Both the position numbers and the translations under genes were made by a program. Positions 63,089 to 64,000 of a DNA stretch of 64,000 nt are shown piece after piece (the stretch's first letter is position 1; every line of letters begins with the position of its first letter). The stretch comes from Candidatus Obscuribacterales bacterium (lineage in GTDB: Bacteria > Cyanobacteriota > Vampirovibrionia > Obscuribacterales > Obscuribacteraceae), in NCBI GenBank assembly GCA_020050835.1, contig JAGVKB010000112.1, forward strand, positions 1 through 64,000. The letters are read 5' to 3'. A model generated the notes under the pieces. The model was not told where the DNA came from, did no database searches, and saw only the letters and a list, made by a program, of their open reading frames with translations.

Positions 63089-64000
63089 TTGAAACTTTGC
63101 CCCGAATGCTTTTCTGAATTTCAGGATGATGTGGACGTTTGTCCGCAAGATTCGCTTACCCTTTCACCGATCGAGCCAGACCCCTTGCTCGGCACCACTC
63201 TACAGGAGCGTTATCAGATAGTCTCGGTCTTAGGACGAGGCGGAATGGGTGTAGTCTACAAGGCGCGCCACGAACAGATGGATCGCTATGTGGCAATTAA
63301 AATGCTGCACTCTCACATGGTTTCCGACGCGGACGCAATGAAGCGCTTTCACCGCGAGGCAAAAGCGGTGTCCCGGGTCAAGCACCCGCATTCAATCATG
63401 CTGTACGATTTTGGCGTGACAGTCGGCCGGCCCTTCATCGTGATGGATTACGTGGAAGGCACCAATCTCAAGCGAGTGATCAAGCAGAATGGCCCACAGC
63501 CGCTCGATCGCGTCGAGCACATTTTCCAGCAGGTCGTGGAGGCTTTATCCTGCGCTCACACGGAAGGGGTAATCCATCGAGATCTTAAGCCCGAAAACAT
63601 AATGCTGACCGAACGCGCCAATGATTCTGATTTCGTGCAGGTGGTTGATTTCGGAATATCGAAATTGAAGAGCCGAGACGAGGAAGGAGCCAGTGAATAT
63701 AACATCACGAGGATCGGCGATGTTTGCGGTAGTCCTCCCTACATGAGCCCGGAACAGTGTCTGTCAACAAAACCGATCGACTTTCGCAGCGACATTTACG
63801 CGCTGGGCATCGTCTTATACGAGGCGCTCTCTGGCCGGCTGCCATTCAAAGCCAAGACCGCGATTGAGATGATTGACTGCCACCTGTACGCTCCGCCCAC
63901 TCCGCTCAAAGCGGCAAACCCAGACTTAGCGCTTTGCGATTCGCTCAATAATATGCTCATGAAGTCCTTGCAGAAGGAGCCGGAACGAAGGCAACAATCG
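63089..64000 (+). CDS. Zinc-ribbon Hanks-type Ser/Thr protein kinase, cut by the window edge
   Basis: The frame runs from a TTG at 63089 (MKLCPECFSEF) to the end of the window without a stop; 304 residues are visible. A zinc ribbon (CPEC then CPQD, about 4-22) precedes the kinase domain: LGRGGMGVVYKA, Lys in VAIKML, HRDLKPEN, DFGISKL, SPEQC and DIYALGIVLYE are all intact, so activity is expected. It closely resembles the kinase at 34256-35905. The TTG start has no clear Shine-Dalgarno, but TAA at 63056-63058 limits the frame and no ATG lies before the ribbon. A transmembrane helix and sensor part would be expected beyond the edge. Confidence 0.85.
   Translation, partial: MKLCPECFSEFQDDVDVCPQDSLTLSPIEPDPLLGTTLQERYQIVSVLGRGGMGVVYKARHEQMDRYVAIKMLHSHMVSDADAMKRFHREAKAVSRVKHPHSIMLYDFGVTVGRPFIVMDYVEGTNLKRVIKQNGPQPLDRVEHIFQQVVEALSCAHTEGVIHRDLKPENIMLTERANDSDFVQVVDFGISKLKSRDEEGASEYNITRIGDVCGSPPYMSPEQCLSTKPIDFRSDIYALGIVLYEALSGRLPFKAKTAIEMIDCHLYAPPTPLKAANPDLALCDSLNNMLMKSLQKEPERRQQS

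Noticed and set aside
1-64000. CRISPR arrays, prophage or transposable elements
   Set aside because: No evenly spaced repeats, integrase, transposase or terminal inverted repeats were noticed in the window.

Overview
The window is a dense bacterial chromosome segment with about 45 protein genes, no rRNA or tRNA, no CRISPR array and no transposase. Its envelope is Gram-negative: waaA, lpxK and a heptosyltransferase-like gene lie together, there is a large outer-membrane secretin, and many products are predicted to be exported. Three Hanks-type Ser/Thr kinase genes (two with an N-terminal zinc ribbon), many TPR proteins and several exported caspase-like proteases resemble non-photosynthetic relatives of cyanobacteria (Melainabacteria/Vampirovibrionia, Obscuribacterales-like). 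That placement is an inference from gene content and protein style; no marker gene was compared.

Left part (1-11600): a decayed small exported protein with an in-frame TAG, a serine beta-lactamase-like hydrolase, a possible 36-residue peptide gene followed by a strong terminator, a TadG-like membrane-anchored protein, a kinase-TPR protein whose catalytic HRD has become HRN, a PD-(D/E)XK nuclease of Mrr type, and two divergent TPR genes.

Middle part (11600-25250), the most unusual region: four exported caspase-family (C14) proteins within 12 kb. Two head a plus-strand operon with an OmpR-type response regulator. A third carries a C-terminal domain resembling CsgG/LpoB-type proteins and follows a membrane histidine kinase on the minus strand. 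That kinase is divergent from a second, paralogous response regulator. The fourth has lost the catalytic His and the S1 acidic residue, and sits 3 nt downstream of an exported alpha/beta hydrolase with a C-terminal DUF4384-like domain, a domain usually found on caspases. I read this as a two-component-controlled set of periplasmic or surface proteases.

Region 25250-35950: small exported unknowns, a PQQ-type beta-propeller, a Trp-rich small protein with a repeated QW-x-W motif, an S9 peptidase, a redoxin, an NmrA-like SDR fused to a C-terminal domain, and an intact zinc-ribbon kinase.

Right part (35950-64000), mostly housekeeping: ribF-recF divergent from gyrB-CDP-alcohol phosphotransferase; a GAF histidine kinase; the waaA-lpxK-GT9-TPR envelope operon with 4-nt overlaps; priA; a stand-alone HNH endonuclease divergent from rpsB-tsf; pyrH-frr-glmS; a secretin without other secretion genes; a TPR protein; hemW; and a third kinase gene cut by the right edge. 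Several clear intrinsic terminators (3075-3113, 53532-53569, 57084-57130) and extended -10 promoters (TG-N-TAAAAT before gyrB and rpsB, TG-C-TATGAT before pyrH) are visible.
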